Shown here piece by piece: positions 1 to 7,744 of a stretch of 17,322 nucleotides of DNA. Every line of letters begins with the position of its first letter. The stretch's first letter is position 1. The position numbers and the translations under genes are program-made. The stretch spans positions 1 through 17,322 of the forward strand of contig CAJWUE010000030.1 of assembly GCA_913047775.1 (NCBI GenBank), given 5' to 3'. The DNA comes from GCA-002731945 sp913047775 (lineage in GTDB: Bacteria > Pseudomonadota > Alphaproteobacteria > MED-G09). The notes under the pieces were generated by a model, which ran no database searches, was not told where the DNA came from, and was given only the letters and a program-made list of their open reading frames with translations.

Positions 1-324
1 AATAATGTTTTTGATGAAATTTTTGATATTGAAGACAGCCAATTTATCCCTAAGCCCCAAATTCAAGCATACCTAAACTTTTTAAAAAAATTAAAGCTAG
101 ATCCAAAAAAAACAATAATGTTTGAAGATATGTCAAGAAACTTAGTTCCTGCTAAAAAACTAGGCATGACAACTGTTTTGATAAAGAGAGAAATGCCTAT
201 GAAAGAGAAAAAGTATCATTTTAAGGAATTTGAAGATTTGTGGAAAAATAACAATGAAGCAGATTATATTGTTGATGACCTAGTAAAATTTTTCAATAAA
301 TATTATAAGGATAGCAAAAAATAA
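1..324 (+). CDS. HAD-family hydrolase, pyrimidine 5'-nucleotidase type (3' end only)
   Basis: The frame is open from the first base of the window to the TAA at 322-324, so this is the C-terminal part (about 107 residues) of a gene that begins upstream. The stretch FEDMSRNLVPAKKLGMTTV, encoded from about 121, is the late HAD motif region: an acidic Mg-binding residue followed by NL-x-P-A-x-x-LGM-T-V, as in the pyrimidine 5'-nucleotidase branch (HAD subfamily IA). These enzymes remove phosphate from nucleoside monophosphates or related small phosphoesters; the substrate cannot be read from this fragment. The nucleophile Asp motif lies outside the window. It is followed 13 nt later by dapD, a pairing that is common in Alphaproteobacteria. 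An ATG at 118 is internal and should not be taken as the start. Confidence 0.8.
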   Translation, partial: NNVFDEIFDIEDSQFIPKPQIQAYLNFLKKLKLDPKKTIMFEDMSRNLVPAKKLGMTTVLIKREMPMKEKKYHFKEFEDLWKNNNEADYIVDDLVKFFNKYYKDSKK

Positions 325-337
325 AAATGAATTCGCA

Positions 338-1168
338 ATGGCAATAGAAATTAATAATATAATTGATGAAGCGTTCGAGAATATTAATGGTGTAAATTCT
401 CAATCTGACGCAATGATTGTTGGCGCAATCAATGAAGTCATTGGAGAATTGGACGCGGGATCAATAAGGGTCGCAAACAAAAACGGTGAAGATTGGATTG
501 TCAACGAAACCGTAAAAAAAGCAATTCTATTATACTTTCGTGTGAATGATATGAAACTAATACCTGGATCTCCAGGAAATTCAAATTGGTGGGATAAGAT
601 TGATTCTAAATTTCTTAACTGGAAAGAAGAAGAATTTCAAGAATCAGGGTTCCGGGCTGTTCCAGGTTCTATTGTTAGATTCGGTTCATTTATTGGAAAA
701 GGGTGTGTTTTAATGCCTAGTTTTGTAAATATTGGGGCTTACGTAGATAACTCAACTATGGTTGATACATGGGCCACAATAGGTTCATGTGCACAAATTG
801 GAAAAAACTGTCACATTTCGGGCGGAGCCGGAATTGGCGGAGTCTTAGAACCACTTCAAGCTAAACCAGTTATAATCGAGGATAATTGTTTTATTGGAGC
901 TCGTTCTGAAGTAGCCGAGGGTGTAATAGTAAGAGAAGGATCAGTAATCTCTATGGGTGTATTTATTTCCTCATCCACACCTATCTATGACAGGGAGAAA
1001 GATGAGACTATTTATGGCGAAGTCCCTCCATATTCCGTTATAGTTCCAGGATCAATGCCTTCGAAAAATAAGGATTCTGTAGCCTCATTATATTGTGCCG
1101 TTATAGTAAAAAAGGTAGATGAAAAGACAAGATCAAAGACCTCCATTAATGAACTATTAAGGGATTAG
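338..1168 (+). CDS. dapD: 2,3,4,5-tetrahydropyridine-2,6-dicarboxylate N-succinyltransferase
   Basis: DapD transfers succinyl from succinyl-CoA to tetrahydrodipicolinate in the succinylase branch of meso-diaminopimelate and lysine synthesis, in the cytoplasm. The protein is 276 residues, against 274 in E. coli. An N-terminal helical domain (about 1-100) is followed by a left-handed beta-helix of hexapeptide repeats (about 108-215) with the typical spaced Ile/Val/Gly pattern. The MVDTWATIGSCAQIG segment holds D143 and GARSEVAEG holds E191, matching the E. coli catalytic Asp141 and Glu189. The C-terminal part carries the YSVIVPGSMPS motif expected of the family. The ATG at 338 has only a weak Shine-Dalgarno sequence. 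The stop at 1168 is one base from the dapE start, so the two are almost certainly co-transcribed and perhaps translationally coupled. Confidence 0.97.
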   Translation: MAIEINNIIDEAFENINGVNSQSDAMIVGAINEVIGELDAGSIRVANKNGEDWIVNETVKKAILLYFRVNDMKLIPGSPGNSNWWDKIDSKFLNWKEEEFQESGFRAVPGSIVRFGSFIGKGCVLMPSFVNIGAYVDNSTMVDTWATIGSCAQIGKNCHISGGAGIGGVLEPLQAKPVIIEDNCFIGARSEVAEGVIVREGSVISMGVFISSSTPIYDREKDETIYGEVPPYSVIVPGSMPSKNKDSVASLYCAVIVKKVDEKTRSKTSINELLRD

Positions 1169-1169
1169 T

Positions 1170-2315
1170 ATGTTATACGACCCTATAACACTGACTGAGG
1201 CATTAATTAAATGTCGTTCAGTAACGCCAAAAAATGATGGAGCAATTGAATTAGTTTCTCAATGGTTAGAGGAATTAAACTTCGAATGCAAAATCCTAGA
1301 ATTTGAGGAAGAAGATTCTTCTGCAGTAAAAAATCTTTGGGGACAATTAGGCTCACAAGGACCTACCCTCTGTTTTGCAGGTCATACAGATGTTGTGCCC
1401 GCAGGAGACGAGTCTGTTTGGGAATTTGGTCCCTTTGAAGCGAAAAATAATGGGGAAAGAATTTTTGGCCGCGGAGCATCAGATATGAAAGGATCCATCG
1501 CATCTTTTATCTCAGCAACAAGTCGCTTCTTGGAAAAAAATAGTAATTTTAAAGGATCTTTAGCCTTCATTATAACTGGAGATGAAGAGGGTTCTGCTAT
1601 TAACGGTACTAAGAAAATTCTTTCCTGGATGAAAGATAATAGTCTTAGCTTTGATGACTGCTTAGTTGGAGAACCGACCAATCCTAATAAATTGGGAGAA
1701 ATGATAAAAATTGGAAGAAGAGGAAGTGTAAATGTAAATTTAACAGTAGAGGGCACTGAAGGACATGTGGCTTACCCTCATTTAGCAGACAATCCTATTC
1801 CAAAACTTTTAAGATTGTTACAGGCACTAACAAGTAAGCCTCTTGATCAAGGAAACGAAAATTTCCCTGCTTCCAACCTTGAAATCACTTCGATCGATTC
1901 AAATAATAGTACAACCAATGTTATTCCGCCTTATATTCAGACGAAATTAAATATACGTTATAACGACATATATACTAAAAACACCATTGAAAAGGAGTTG
2001 GAGAAAAGGTTGGACTCCTTGGAAATTGAATACCAAATAGAGTATGAACACTCAGGAGATTCATTCATTACAAAACACGGAGATTTTGTGAATAATTTAT
2101 CTGAAATAGTGGAGAAACATTGTGAAATTAAACCGGAATTGTCAACAACGGGAGGAACTTCCGATGCAAGATTTATTAAAGATTATGGAAGAGTTGTTGA
2201 ATTTGGGTTAGTGGGCGCCTCAATGCACAAAATAAATGAGAATTCACTTGTGAGTGATATAGAAAAATTAACAAATATCTATTTGGATGTAATCAATAAA
2301 TATTTTGATCAATAA
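1170..2315 (+). CDS. dapE: Succinyl-diaminopimelate desuccinylase
   Basis: DapE is a di-zinc M20-family peptidase that removes succinate from N-succinyl-LL-diaminopimelate, two steps after DapD. At 381 residues it is near the usual length of about 375-380. Metal and catalytic motifs are intact: GHTDVVP (H72, with D74), GRGASDMKG (bridging D105), GDEEGSA (E139 catalytic base, E140 ligand), GEPT (E168) and SMHKINE near the C terminus (H353). GHVAYPH (198-204) and STTGGTSDARF (325-335) are the substrate-binding and dimerisation segments typical of the family. The start lies one base after the dapD stop. The 3' end overlaps the 3' end of truA on the other strand by 7 nt (2309-2315), which leaves no room for an ordinary terminator between them. 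Confidence 0.97.
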   Translation: MLYDPITLTEALIKCRSVTPKNDGAIELVSQWLEELNFECKILEFEEEDSSAVKNLWGQLGSQGPTLCFAGHTDVVPAGDESVWEFGPFEAKNNGERIFGRGASDMKGSIASFISATSRFLEKNSNFKGSLAFIITGDEEGSAINGTKKILSWMKDNSLSFDDCLVGEPTNPNKLGEMIKIGRRGSVNVNLTVEGTEGHVAYPHLADNPIPKLLRLLQALTSKPLDQGNENFPASNLEITSIDSNNSTTNVIPPYIQTKLNIRYNDIYTKNTIEKELEKRLDSLEIEYQIEYEHSGDSFITKHGDFVNNLSEIVEKHCEIKPELSTTGGTSDARFIKDYGRVVEFGLVGASMHKINENSLVSDIEKLTNIYLDVINKYFDQ

Positions 2316-3046
2316 AGTACTTTTAAGAAATATAATCCCTCAGCAGGGGCTAGTGGCGCGCACAACTTTCGGTCTCTCGCGTCTAATATATTTTTAATTT
2401 CTATAGGTTTCCATTTTTTTTCTCCTACCAATTTTAATGAACCAATAATTGACCTAACTTGATTATGTAAAAAAGATCGAGCTGTTAATTTAAAAGAAAT
2501 CACATCGCTTTTCCGTTTTATTTGAATATCGTCAAGAGTTCTAACAGGAGATTTAGCCTGACAATGTGTAGACCTAAAGGTCGTAAAATCATGTTTACCA
2601 ATAAGATAATCTTTAGCTTTATCCATTAAATCCACTTCTATGTCCTTTCCAACCCTCCAATATCGACCCCTATCAATAGTTAATGGTTGTCTCCGATTAA
2701 TTATTCTATATTCATAACTTCTGAGTTTAGCGGAAAAGCGAGCGTGAAAGTTTTTATCAGCTCGCTCCGCTTTAATAATTGAAATAGCGTTGGGCCTTAG
2801 ATAATTATTTAATGCGTCTCGAACTTCATTGGATACTGATTCTTTTTTTAAATCAAAATGTACAACCTGACCTAAGGCGTGAACACCTGAATCTGTTCTT
2901 CCTGCCGAAAAAGTTTTAATATCTTCCTTAGAATAATTTTTAATTGCCTTTTCTAAGTTATCCTGAATGCCAGAACCATCTTTTTGGCTTTGCCAACCAT
3001 TAAATTGGCTTCCCTCATATTCTATTATAATCTTCCAACGTTGCAT
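2309..3046 (-). CDS. truA: tRNA pseudouridine(38-40) synthase
   Basis: TruA converts uridines 38-40 in the anticodon arm of many tRNAs to pseudouridine. The 245-residue length fits bacterial TruA. The SAGRTDSGVHALGQV segment carries the catalytic aspartate (D52) in the universal GRTDxGVHA motif. SYEYRI near residue 110, the HDFTTFRS segment and the RSFLHNQVRSIIGSL segment are further TruA signatures. The ATG at 3044-3046 directly abuts the fmt stop (3047-3049), so it is the last gene of the dnaX-recR-def-fmt-truA operon and probably translated by ribosomes coming off fmt. Its end overlaps convergent dapE. Confidence 0.96.
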   Translation of the reverse strand: MQRWKIIIEYEGSQFNGWQSQKDGSGIQDNLEKAIKNYSKEDIKTFSAGRTDSGVHALGQVVHFDLKKESVSNEVRDALNNYLRPNAISIIKAERADKNFHARFSAKLRSYEYRIINRRQPLTIDRGRYWRVGKDIEVDLMDKAKDYLIGKHDFTTFRSTHCQAKSPVRTLDDIQIKRKSDVISFKLTARSFLHNQVRSIIGSLKLVGEKKWKPIEIKNILDARDRKLCAPLAPAEGLYFLKVLY

Positions 3047-3988
3047 CTAGTTAAACATCTTGCTACCAACTTTAACTTCATAACCCTTGAGAAACTCTTC
3101 TATTGGCATCACTTTCTTTCCTTCCGGCTGAACCTCGATAATCCGGAGTGATTTCTTTCCACAACCTATTACTAGTTTATCTAAGACTATGCCTTCGTTT
3201 CCTTCTGTCTCCTCAACTGTCGCGTTGAGGATTTTTAATCTTTTACCGTCCTTAGTAAGGGTCCACGCGCCGGGTACAGGGCTCATTGCATTGATTAGAA
3301 ATTTTATTGATTCAGCGTCGTGGTTCCAATTAATTTTCGCTTCGCTTTTTTGAATCTTATTTGCATAGATTGCTCCATTTCCTGACTGCTCTTTAGGTTT
3401 AATTTTTCCGGTCGTATATTCTTCCAGTACTTGTAAAATTGATTCCGACGCCATGTTGGAGAGTCGATCATGAACTAAACCATAATCATCGTTCGTTCTA
3501 ATCTCCGTTTTCATTATTTTAAGGACTGGACCGGAGTCTAAACCTTCTTCCATTAGCATATAAGAAATACCCGTTTCTTCATCTCCTTCCATAATTGCAC
3601 GCTGTATGGGCGCAGCTCCCCTCCATCTAGGTAAAATAGAAGCATGAATATTTAAACAACCATATTTCGGCAATAATAGGATTTCGGATGGCAATATAAG
3701 GCCATAGGCCACAACAATAATTATATCTAAGTCACAAGCCTGCAAAAAAATAAATTCGTTATCATCAGAAATAATCTTTGGTGTACGAATATTAATTCCA
3801 CGATCATTAGAAACTTTATGTATATGTGAAAACTGTTTCCTTAAACCTCTACCTGAAGGTTTTGCGGGTTGAGTATAAACACACTTTAAATTATGTGGGC
3901 TTTCTATAAGCGTATTAAGGGTTGGAATGGAAAATGCAGGAGTTCCCATAAAAACAATATTTAGACAATTACTAACTTTTTTTATCAT
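3047..3988 (-). CDS. fmt: Methionyl-tRNA formyltransferase
   Basis: Fmt formylates the amino group of Met-tRNAfMet using 10-formyltetrahydrofolate, providing initiator tRNA. It has 313 residues, close to the 310-315 of the family. The N-terminal Rossmann-like domain starts with IVFMGTPAFS (11-20). The catalytic region CLNIHASILPRWRGAAPIQR (111-130) supplies N113 and H115, and D151 lies in EEGLDSGP; these match Asn106, His108 and Asp144 of E. coli. A smaller OB-like C-terminal domain follows from about residue 207. The gene overlaps the upstream def gene by 17 nt and abuts truA downstream. Def and Fmt act at opposite ends of the formyl-methionine cycle, which explains the classic def-fmt pairing. 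Confidence 0.97.
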   Translation of the reverse strand: MIKKVSNCLNIVFMGTPAFSIPTLNTLIESPHNLKCVYTQPAKPSGRGLRKQFSHIHKVSNDRGINIRTPKIISDDNEFIFLQACDLDIIIVVAYGLILPSEILLLPKYGCLNIHASILPRWRGAAPIQRAIMEGDEETGISYMLMEEGLDSGPVLKIMKTEIRTNDDYGLVHDRLSNMASESILQVLEEYTTGKIKPKEQSGNGAIYANKIQKSEAKINWNHDAESIKFLINAMSPVPGAWTLTKDGKRLKILNATVEETEGNEGIVLDKLVIGCGKKSLRIIEVQPEGKKVMPIEEFLKGYEVKVGSKMFN

Positions 3989-4520
3989 TATGATATTTTG
4001 CCAAACGATCTTCTTTTACAGGATTTTTCTGGAATTTTATTGATTTTTTAATAGATCTATCTTTTTTTAATCGCGAAAGGTGATCAACAAAGACAATGCC
4101 CTCTAAATGATCCATCTCATGCTGGATTACTGTAGCCATTAAGCCAGAGTATTTTTTTTCACATTCTTTTCCTTCTCTATTCAAATACTTCACGGTACAT
4201 TTATCTGGTCTCTCAATCTCTTCCCAAACACCCGGCACAGAAAGACAACCCTCCTCAAATGAGGCAATTGTTTTCGATGGCTTCATTATTTCTGGATTAA
4301 TAAAACAATGAGGCTCGTTTCTTTCTTCGGAAACATCAATAACTATCATTCTCTTGGGAATACCTATTTGGATTGCTGCCAAACCAATGCCTGGGGCCGC
4401 GTACATTGTTTCAAGCATATCGCCCAGTATAGTCCAGATTTCCTTATCAACTACCTCAACCGAGGATGAAATTTTTTTTAAAGTTGAGCTTGGAACAGTT
4501 ATAATTTCTTTTATAGCCAT
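3972..4520 (-). CDS. def: Peptide deformylase
   Basis: Def removes the formyl group from the N-terminal methionine of nascent proteins, using a metal (usually iron) in the cytoplasm near the ribosome exit. All three motifs are present: GIGLAAIQIG (44-53; the Gln is the oxyanion contact), EEGCLSVPG (89-97; C92 metal ligand) and QHEMDHLEG (133-141; H134 and H138 ligands, E135 base). The 182-residue length is normal for type I deformylase, with a basic, charged C-terminal tail. It lies 57 nt after recR and overlaps fmt by 17 nt. No hairpin that would separate it from recR was seen in the 57-nt gap. Confidence 0.97.
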   Translation of the reverse strand: MAIKEIITVPSSTLKKISSSVEVVDKEIWTILGDMLETMYAAPGIGLAAIQIGIPKRMIVIDVSEERNEPHCFINPEIMKPSKTIASFEEGCLSVPGVWEEIERPDKCTVKYLNREGKECEKKYSGLMATVIQHEMDHLEGIVFVDHLSRLKKDRSIKKSIKFQKNPVKEDRLAKYHNDKKS

Positions 4521-4577
4521 ATTTCTTGATAAACTGAGTAATAAAATATCGCAAGTAAGATTATATAGAATTTATTG

Positions 4578-5171
4578 CTAAAAGGGTTGCCTAGATTCTA
4601 AGGCCTCCATGAGTGTCCCATCATCCATATAATCTAATTCACCTCCAACTGGAACACCTCTTGCTAGTCTAGATATCTTAACATTACATTCGGAGAGTTG
4701 ATCGGTTATATAATAAGCAGTTGTCTGCCCATCAATAGTGGCATTCATCGCCAATACAACTTCTTCGGTAGAGTCTTTATTGGCTCTTTCAATTAGTTGA
4801 TTTATTCCTAGGTCATCTGGTCCCACCCCATCAATTGCCGAAAGAGATCCGCCAAGAACGTGGTACAACCCCTTATGAACAGCAGCTCTCTCTAGAGCCC
4901 AAAGATCACCAACTTCTTCTATGACTACTATTATTGATTGATCCCTTCTGTTATCTTCACACAAATTGCATGGTGAAACAGTATCAATGTTGCCACAAAT
5001 CTCACATTTCTTTATTTGATCAGCGGCTTCAACAAGAGCTTTAGCAAGGGGCCTCATAAGAGAATCAGGTTTCTTTAAAAGATTTAAAGCTATCCTTCTA
5101 GCAGATCTTGGTCCAATACCAGGCAATCTTGCTAGAAGCTCTATTAAACTATCTATCTTACTCGGTTTCAT
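4578..5171 (-). CDS. recR: Recombination mediator protein RecR
   Basis: RecR acts with RecO (and RecF) to load RecA onto SSB-coated single-stranded DNA during gap repair. It has 197 residues (family about 200). A helix-hairpin-helix segment is at 11-31 (LLARLPGIGPRSARR). A four-cysteine zinc finger uses C56, C59, C68 and C71 (CEIC...CNLC). A Toprim domain runs from about 78, with VIEEVGDLWALE and GGSLSAIDGVGPDDL, and NATIDGQTTAYYI is the family's conserved late Toprim segment. The start overlaps the end of dnaX by 14 nt, which implies translational coupling. In most bacteria a small ybaB/ebfC gene sits between dnaX and recR; it is absent here. Confidence 0.96.
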   Translation of the reverse strand: MKPSKIDSLIELLARLPGIGPRSARRIALNLLKKPDSLMRPLAKALVEAADQIKKCEICGNIDTVSPCNLCEDNRRDQSIIVVIEEVGDLWALERAAVHKGLYHVLGGSLSAIDGVGPDDLGINQLIERANKDSTEEVVLAMNATIDGQTTAYYITDQLSECNVKISRLARGVPVGGELDYMDDGTLMEALESRQPF

Positions 5172-6654
5172 TACTTTCGTTCTTAGAATCTTCCATATTG
5201 TTAAATGATTTTACTTCTGTCTCAGGAAAATGTTCCATAATCTTTTTTACGCTGGGATCACTGTTAATTTTACTCATAATTTTATCATCACGAATATCTT
5301 TTCCTTCTTCTATACTTTTTTGAGAAGTTTTAGTGTTAAAATTTTTTTTTTCTGATATTTCATCATCAAGGGACTTTATGATTTCATCCGGCGTTGGAAG
5401 ATTTGATATATAAGCCATTCTAATAGCTACCATCTCTAGAGCAGATGTAGGTTTAAAAGAACTCTTTACCTCTTGATCTGCTTTTAAAATCATCTGCCAT
5501 AACCTTGTAAGCCTCTTAACATCTATCTTTTCCTTCAATTCCTTTATTCTTGCCATATTTTCAGGACCCAAGGATAAATTATCATTATCATCATTGGTTA
5601 CCTTTAATCTGGTCATTTCATGAATAATTTCTCCTAGACTTAAGATAATGATCGACGGTTCCGCACCAAGCTCAATCTGATCCTTTATTTCCCACAAAGC
5701 TTTGTCAATTTCACCGGTAGAAATAAAATTATATAAATCAATTATTCTTGCATGATCTGATAAACCCAGCATATCCCTGACAGAATTCACATCAAAATCT
5801 TCATTACCTGCAGATAGAGTTATTGCCTGATCAAGCAATGAAAGCCCATCCCTTGCAGAACCATCTGCTGCTCTTCCTATTAATTTTAGAGATCCTTCGT
5901 TAATTTTAGCACCTTCATCCTCAGTTACTTTTGATAATAACTTCAGCATTAACTCCTCATTTAATTGACGAAGGTCAAATCTTTGACATCTAGAAAGGAT
6001 TGTAAGTGGAACTTTATGAACTTCTGTGGTCGCAAAAATAAATTTTACGTGCTCAGGAGGCTCCTCCAGTGTTTTTAGTAAACCATTAAAAGCAGATTTG
6101 GATAACATGTGAACTTCATCAATAATATAAATTTTGTATCTTGCTGACGCAGTTGAATAATTAATAGAATCTAATATTTCTCGTATATCTGCTATGCCTG
6201 TTCTCGAGGCAGCGTCCATTTCCATTACATCAATATGCCTGGATTCCATTATCTCTTGGCAATGATCACCAGATTCAGAAAAATCTATTGTTGGTTCATC
6301 AACTTTCGAAGATTTATAATTAAGCGATCTAGCCAGTAATCTTGCAGTTGTAGTCTTACCCACTCCCCTTACACCTGTTAACATAAATGCATGTGCAATT
6401 CTTCCAGAAGAAAACGCATTTCTTAAAATTTGGACCATTGTCTCTTGTCCAAGCAAATCCTCAAATTTTTGTGGCCTATATTTTCTAGCTAAAACTTTGT
6501 ATTGACCTCCTTTAGCTTTTAGCTCATCAGGCGGGAGACTTTCAGGATTTTTTTTGGAACTTTTTTCTGAACCTAAAAAAGTATCTTGATTATCATCCTC
6601 TACTGTGGAAGTAAAAACCTTCTCCTCATTGATATCTTCATTTGATTGATTCAA
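5158..6654 (-). CDS. dnaX: DNA polymerase III subunit tau/gamma (clamp-loader ATPase)
   Basis: DnaX is the ATPase of the clamp loader, which opens and places the beta sliding clamp at primed DNA. The predicted 498 residues are short for an alphaproteobacterial tau. Residues 1-50 are an acidic, low-complexity extension. Then come YKVLARKYRPQKFEDLLGQ (52-70), Walker A GVRGVGKT (94-101), Walker B IIDEVH (177-182), the SRC motif (221-223) and sensor 2 GSARD (265-269). The collar domain ends near 415. A low-complexity linker follows, with a C-terminal DPSVKKIMEHFP segment (466-477) resembling a conserved motif in alphaproteobacterial DnaX. The zinc-binding cysteines of E. coli DnaX are missing, as is usual in this class. 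The start codon is TTG (6652-6654), supported by GAGG five bases upstream; the first ATG is far inside the ATPase domain. An A10 run covers codons 435-438. Confidence 0.95.
   Translation of the reverse strand: MNQSNEDINEEKVFTSTVEDDNQDTFLGSEKSSKKNPESLPPDELKAKGGQYKVLARKYRPQKFEDLLGQETMVQILRNAFSSGRIAHAFMLTGVRGVGKTTTARLLARSLNYKSSKVDEPTIDFSESGDHCQEIMESRHIDVMEMDAASRTGIADIREILDSINYSTASARYKIYIIDEVHMLSKSAFNGLLKTLEEPPEHVKFIFATTEVHKVPLTILSRCQRFDLRQLNEELMLKLLSKVTEDEGAKINEGSLKLIGRAADGSARDGLSLLDQAITLSAGNEDFDVNSVRDMLGLSDHARIIDLYNFISTGEIDKALWEIKDQIELGAEPSIIILSLGEIIHEMTRLKVTNDDNDNLSLGPENMARIKELKEKIDVKRLTRLWQMILKADQEVKSSFKPTSALEMVAIRMAYISNLPTPDEIIKSLDDEISEKKNFNTKTSQKSIEEGKDIRDDKIMSKINSDPSVKKIMEHFPETEVKSFNNMEDSKNESNETE
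5342..5351 (-). other. A10 homopolymer in dnaX, candidate slippage site for a gamma-like product
   Basis: On the coding strand ten consecutive A residues span codons 435-438 (GAA AAA AAA AAT). This is the longest homopolymer I could find in the window. A -1 ribosomal shift on A-AAA-AAA, or one extra A in the mRNA, reads AAA TTT then TAA (5336-5338), giving about 439 residues. Loss of one A reaches a TAG after about nine further codons. E. coli gamma is 431 residues and arises at A-AAA-AAG; Thermus dnaX uses transcriptional slippage on an A9 run. No upstream Shine-Dalgarno-like stimulator or strong downstream stem was found, so use of the site is inference. Confidence 0.45.
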
Positions 6655-6659
6655 AATGA

Positions 6660-6663
6660 CCTC
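6660..6663 (-). promoter_or_regulatory. Shine-Dalgarno that fixes the dnaX TTG start
   Basis: GAGG on the minus strand is followed by a five-base spacer and then TTG at 6654-6652. No ATG or GTG nearby competes, so this supports TTG as the dnaX initiation codon. Confidence 0.55.
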
Positions 6664-6769
6664 GTATAAATAAAATATTAAATATATATTGAAGCTTTAA
6701 TCAATCCTAAAGTGTTATTTAATTTATAGACATTGATTAAATTAAATAAATTTGTAACCTAAATAGTCT

Positions 6770-6774
6770 AGGAG
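6770..6774 (+). promoter_or_regulatory. Shine-Dalgarno that fixes the nudC GTG start
   Basis: AGGAG is followed by a five-base spacer (ctata) and GTG at 6780-6782. The match and spacing are near ideal and decide for GTG over the later ATG codons in the gene. Confidence 0.65.
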
Positions 6775-6779
6775 CTATA

Positions 6780-7742
6780 GTGAAAGTTTACCCAAATATC
6801 TTTTCTAATAACCCACTCGACAGAGTTTCAGACTTGCGCTCTGACCCACAATGGGTTTCAGACACTATGTCAAAAGATCACGCACTTGTAACTCCCTTTT
6901 GGAGAGGAAAGCCTTTTGTATCGAAAATTAGAAATCTTACATCAGGAAATAATGATGCTAATCAATCAAGTCCAGCTTGGTTTCCCTTTGATTTTTTCAA
7001 AAAAAGAGTTTTAGAGCAATGCGAAATCATTTTCTTGGGCTTACTTAATGAACCAAAAGATATGGCTTTTTTTTCGATAGACATTTCGGAAATTTCTAAT
7101 CCTGAGGAAGAATTGGGACTGAAAGACTTTGGCAGTTTCGAAGATTTGATGTTATTGGCACCACAAGCTATTGACCCAGGCGAACTCGCTATGCTGGGGC
7201 AAGCTAAAGGCATATTTGAATGGAATAACAGTCACAAGTTTTGTTCCAAATGTGGAGGAAAAAGTGACATGCATGAAGCGGGTTACAAAAGAATTTGTAA
7301 CAATTGTAGCACGGAACATTTTCCCAGAACTGATCCCGTAGTCATTATGTTAGCAAAATATAAAGGTACTGCTTTCTTAGGAAGACAAAAAAGATTTCCA
7401 CCGGGAATGTATTCTGCTCTTGCAGGTTTTATTGAACATGGTGAATCAATAGAAGAAGCTGTTGCAAGGGAGTTAAAAGAAGAAGCTGGTATAAAAATAT
7501 TAGACGCAAAATACCATTCTAGTCAGCCCTGGCCTTTTCCTAATTCCCTGATGATAGGATGTATAGCTGATGCTGAATCTAATCAATTTAAACTGGATGA
7601 AGTTGAACTTGATGAAGGTAGATGGTTTAATCGAGAAGAATTAAGGGATGCCTTAAATGGAGGTAGCAAAACAGATTTTTTTGTTCCACCACCGATGGCT
7701 ATAGCGCATCATTTGGTTAAAGCTTTCGTAGAGCAGGATTAA
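6780..7742 (+). CDS. nudC: NAD(+) diphosphatase / NADH pyrophosphatase, zinc-ribbon Nudix hydrolase
   Basis: NudC hydrolyses NADH/NAD+ to NMN(H) and AMP; in E. coli it also removes NAD caps from RNA 5' ends. It has 320 residues. A poorly conserved N-terminal domain (1-145) is followed by a zinc ribbon with C155, C158, C173 and C176 (CSKC...CNNC). RTDPVVIML opens the catalytic domain. The Nudix box runs from G216 to I238 and keeps the G-x5-E-x7-RELKEEAG pattern, and SQPWPFPNSLM (248-258) is the signature that separates NudC from other Nudix enzymes. It starts with GTG behind a strong AGGAG. Its stop is two bases before the beta-helix gene, so three genes (nudC, beta-helix, diheme cytochrome) look co-transcribed; a functional link between NudC and the other two is not established. 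Confidence 0.94.
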   Translation: MKVYPNIFSNNPLDRVSDLRSDPQWVSDTMSKDHALVTPFWRGKPFVSKIRNLTSGNNDANQSSPAWFPFDFFKKRVLEQCEIIFLGLLNEPKDMAFFSIDISEISNPEEELGLKDFGSFEDLMLLAPQAIDPGELAMLGQAKGIFEWNNSHKFCSKCGGKSDMHEAGYKRICNNCSTEHFPRTDPVVIMLAKYKGTAFLGRQKRFPPGMYSALAGFIEHGESIEEAVARELKEEAGIKILDAKYHSSQPWPFPNSLMIGCIADAESNQFKLDEVELDEGRWFNREELRDALNGGSKTDFFVPPPMAIAHHLVKAFVEQD

Positions 7743-7744
7743 GT

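Larger units (their letters stand above)
6655..6779. promoter_or_regulatory. Divergent dnaX / nudC intergenic promoter region
   Basis: These 125 bases separate two divergent genes, so both promoters should lie here. The region is extremely AT-rich. It contains a perfect 10-bp inverted repeat, TTTAATCAAT (6696-6705) and ATTGATTAAA (6732-6741), with 26 nt between the arms. Each arm carries TTGATT facing its gene, a reasonable -35 hexamer. On the minus strand TTGATT-N17-TTAATA is a weak dnaX promoter candidate; no good -10 partner was found for nudC. The regulatory role is inferred from position. Confidence 0.4.

Noticed and set aside
1382..1756. A 124-residue antisense open frame inside dapE
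   Set aside because: It lies wholly within dapE, whose motifs are intact, and its Ser/Pro/Leu-rich translation has no recognisable domain or ribosome site.
5108..5323. A plus-strand frame across the recR/dnaX junction
   Set aside because: Its hydrophobic translation comes from reading the complement of charged codons; both minus-strand genes are well supported across it.
6401..6450. Loss of zinc-binding cysteines in DnaX as a defect
   Set aside because: Alphaproteobacterial DnaX proteins commonly lack these cysteines and have the PTIDF...HCQEIMESRH-type sequence instead, so this is a lineage trait.
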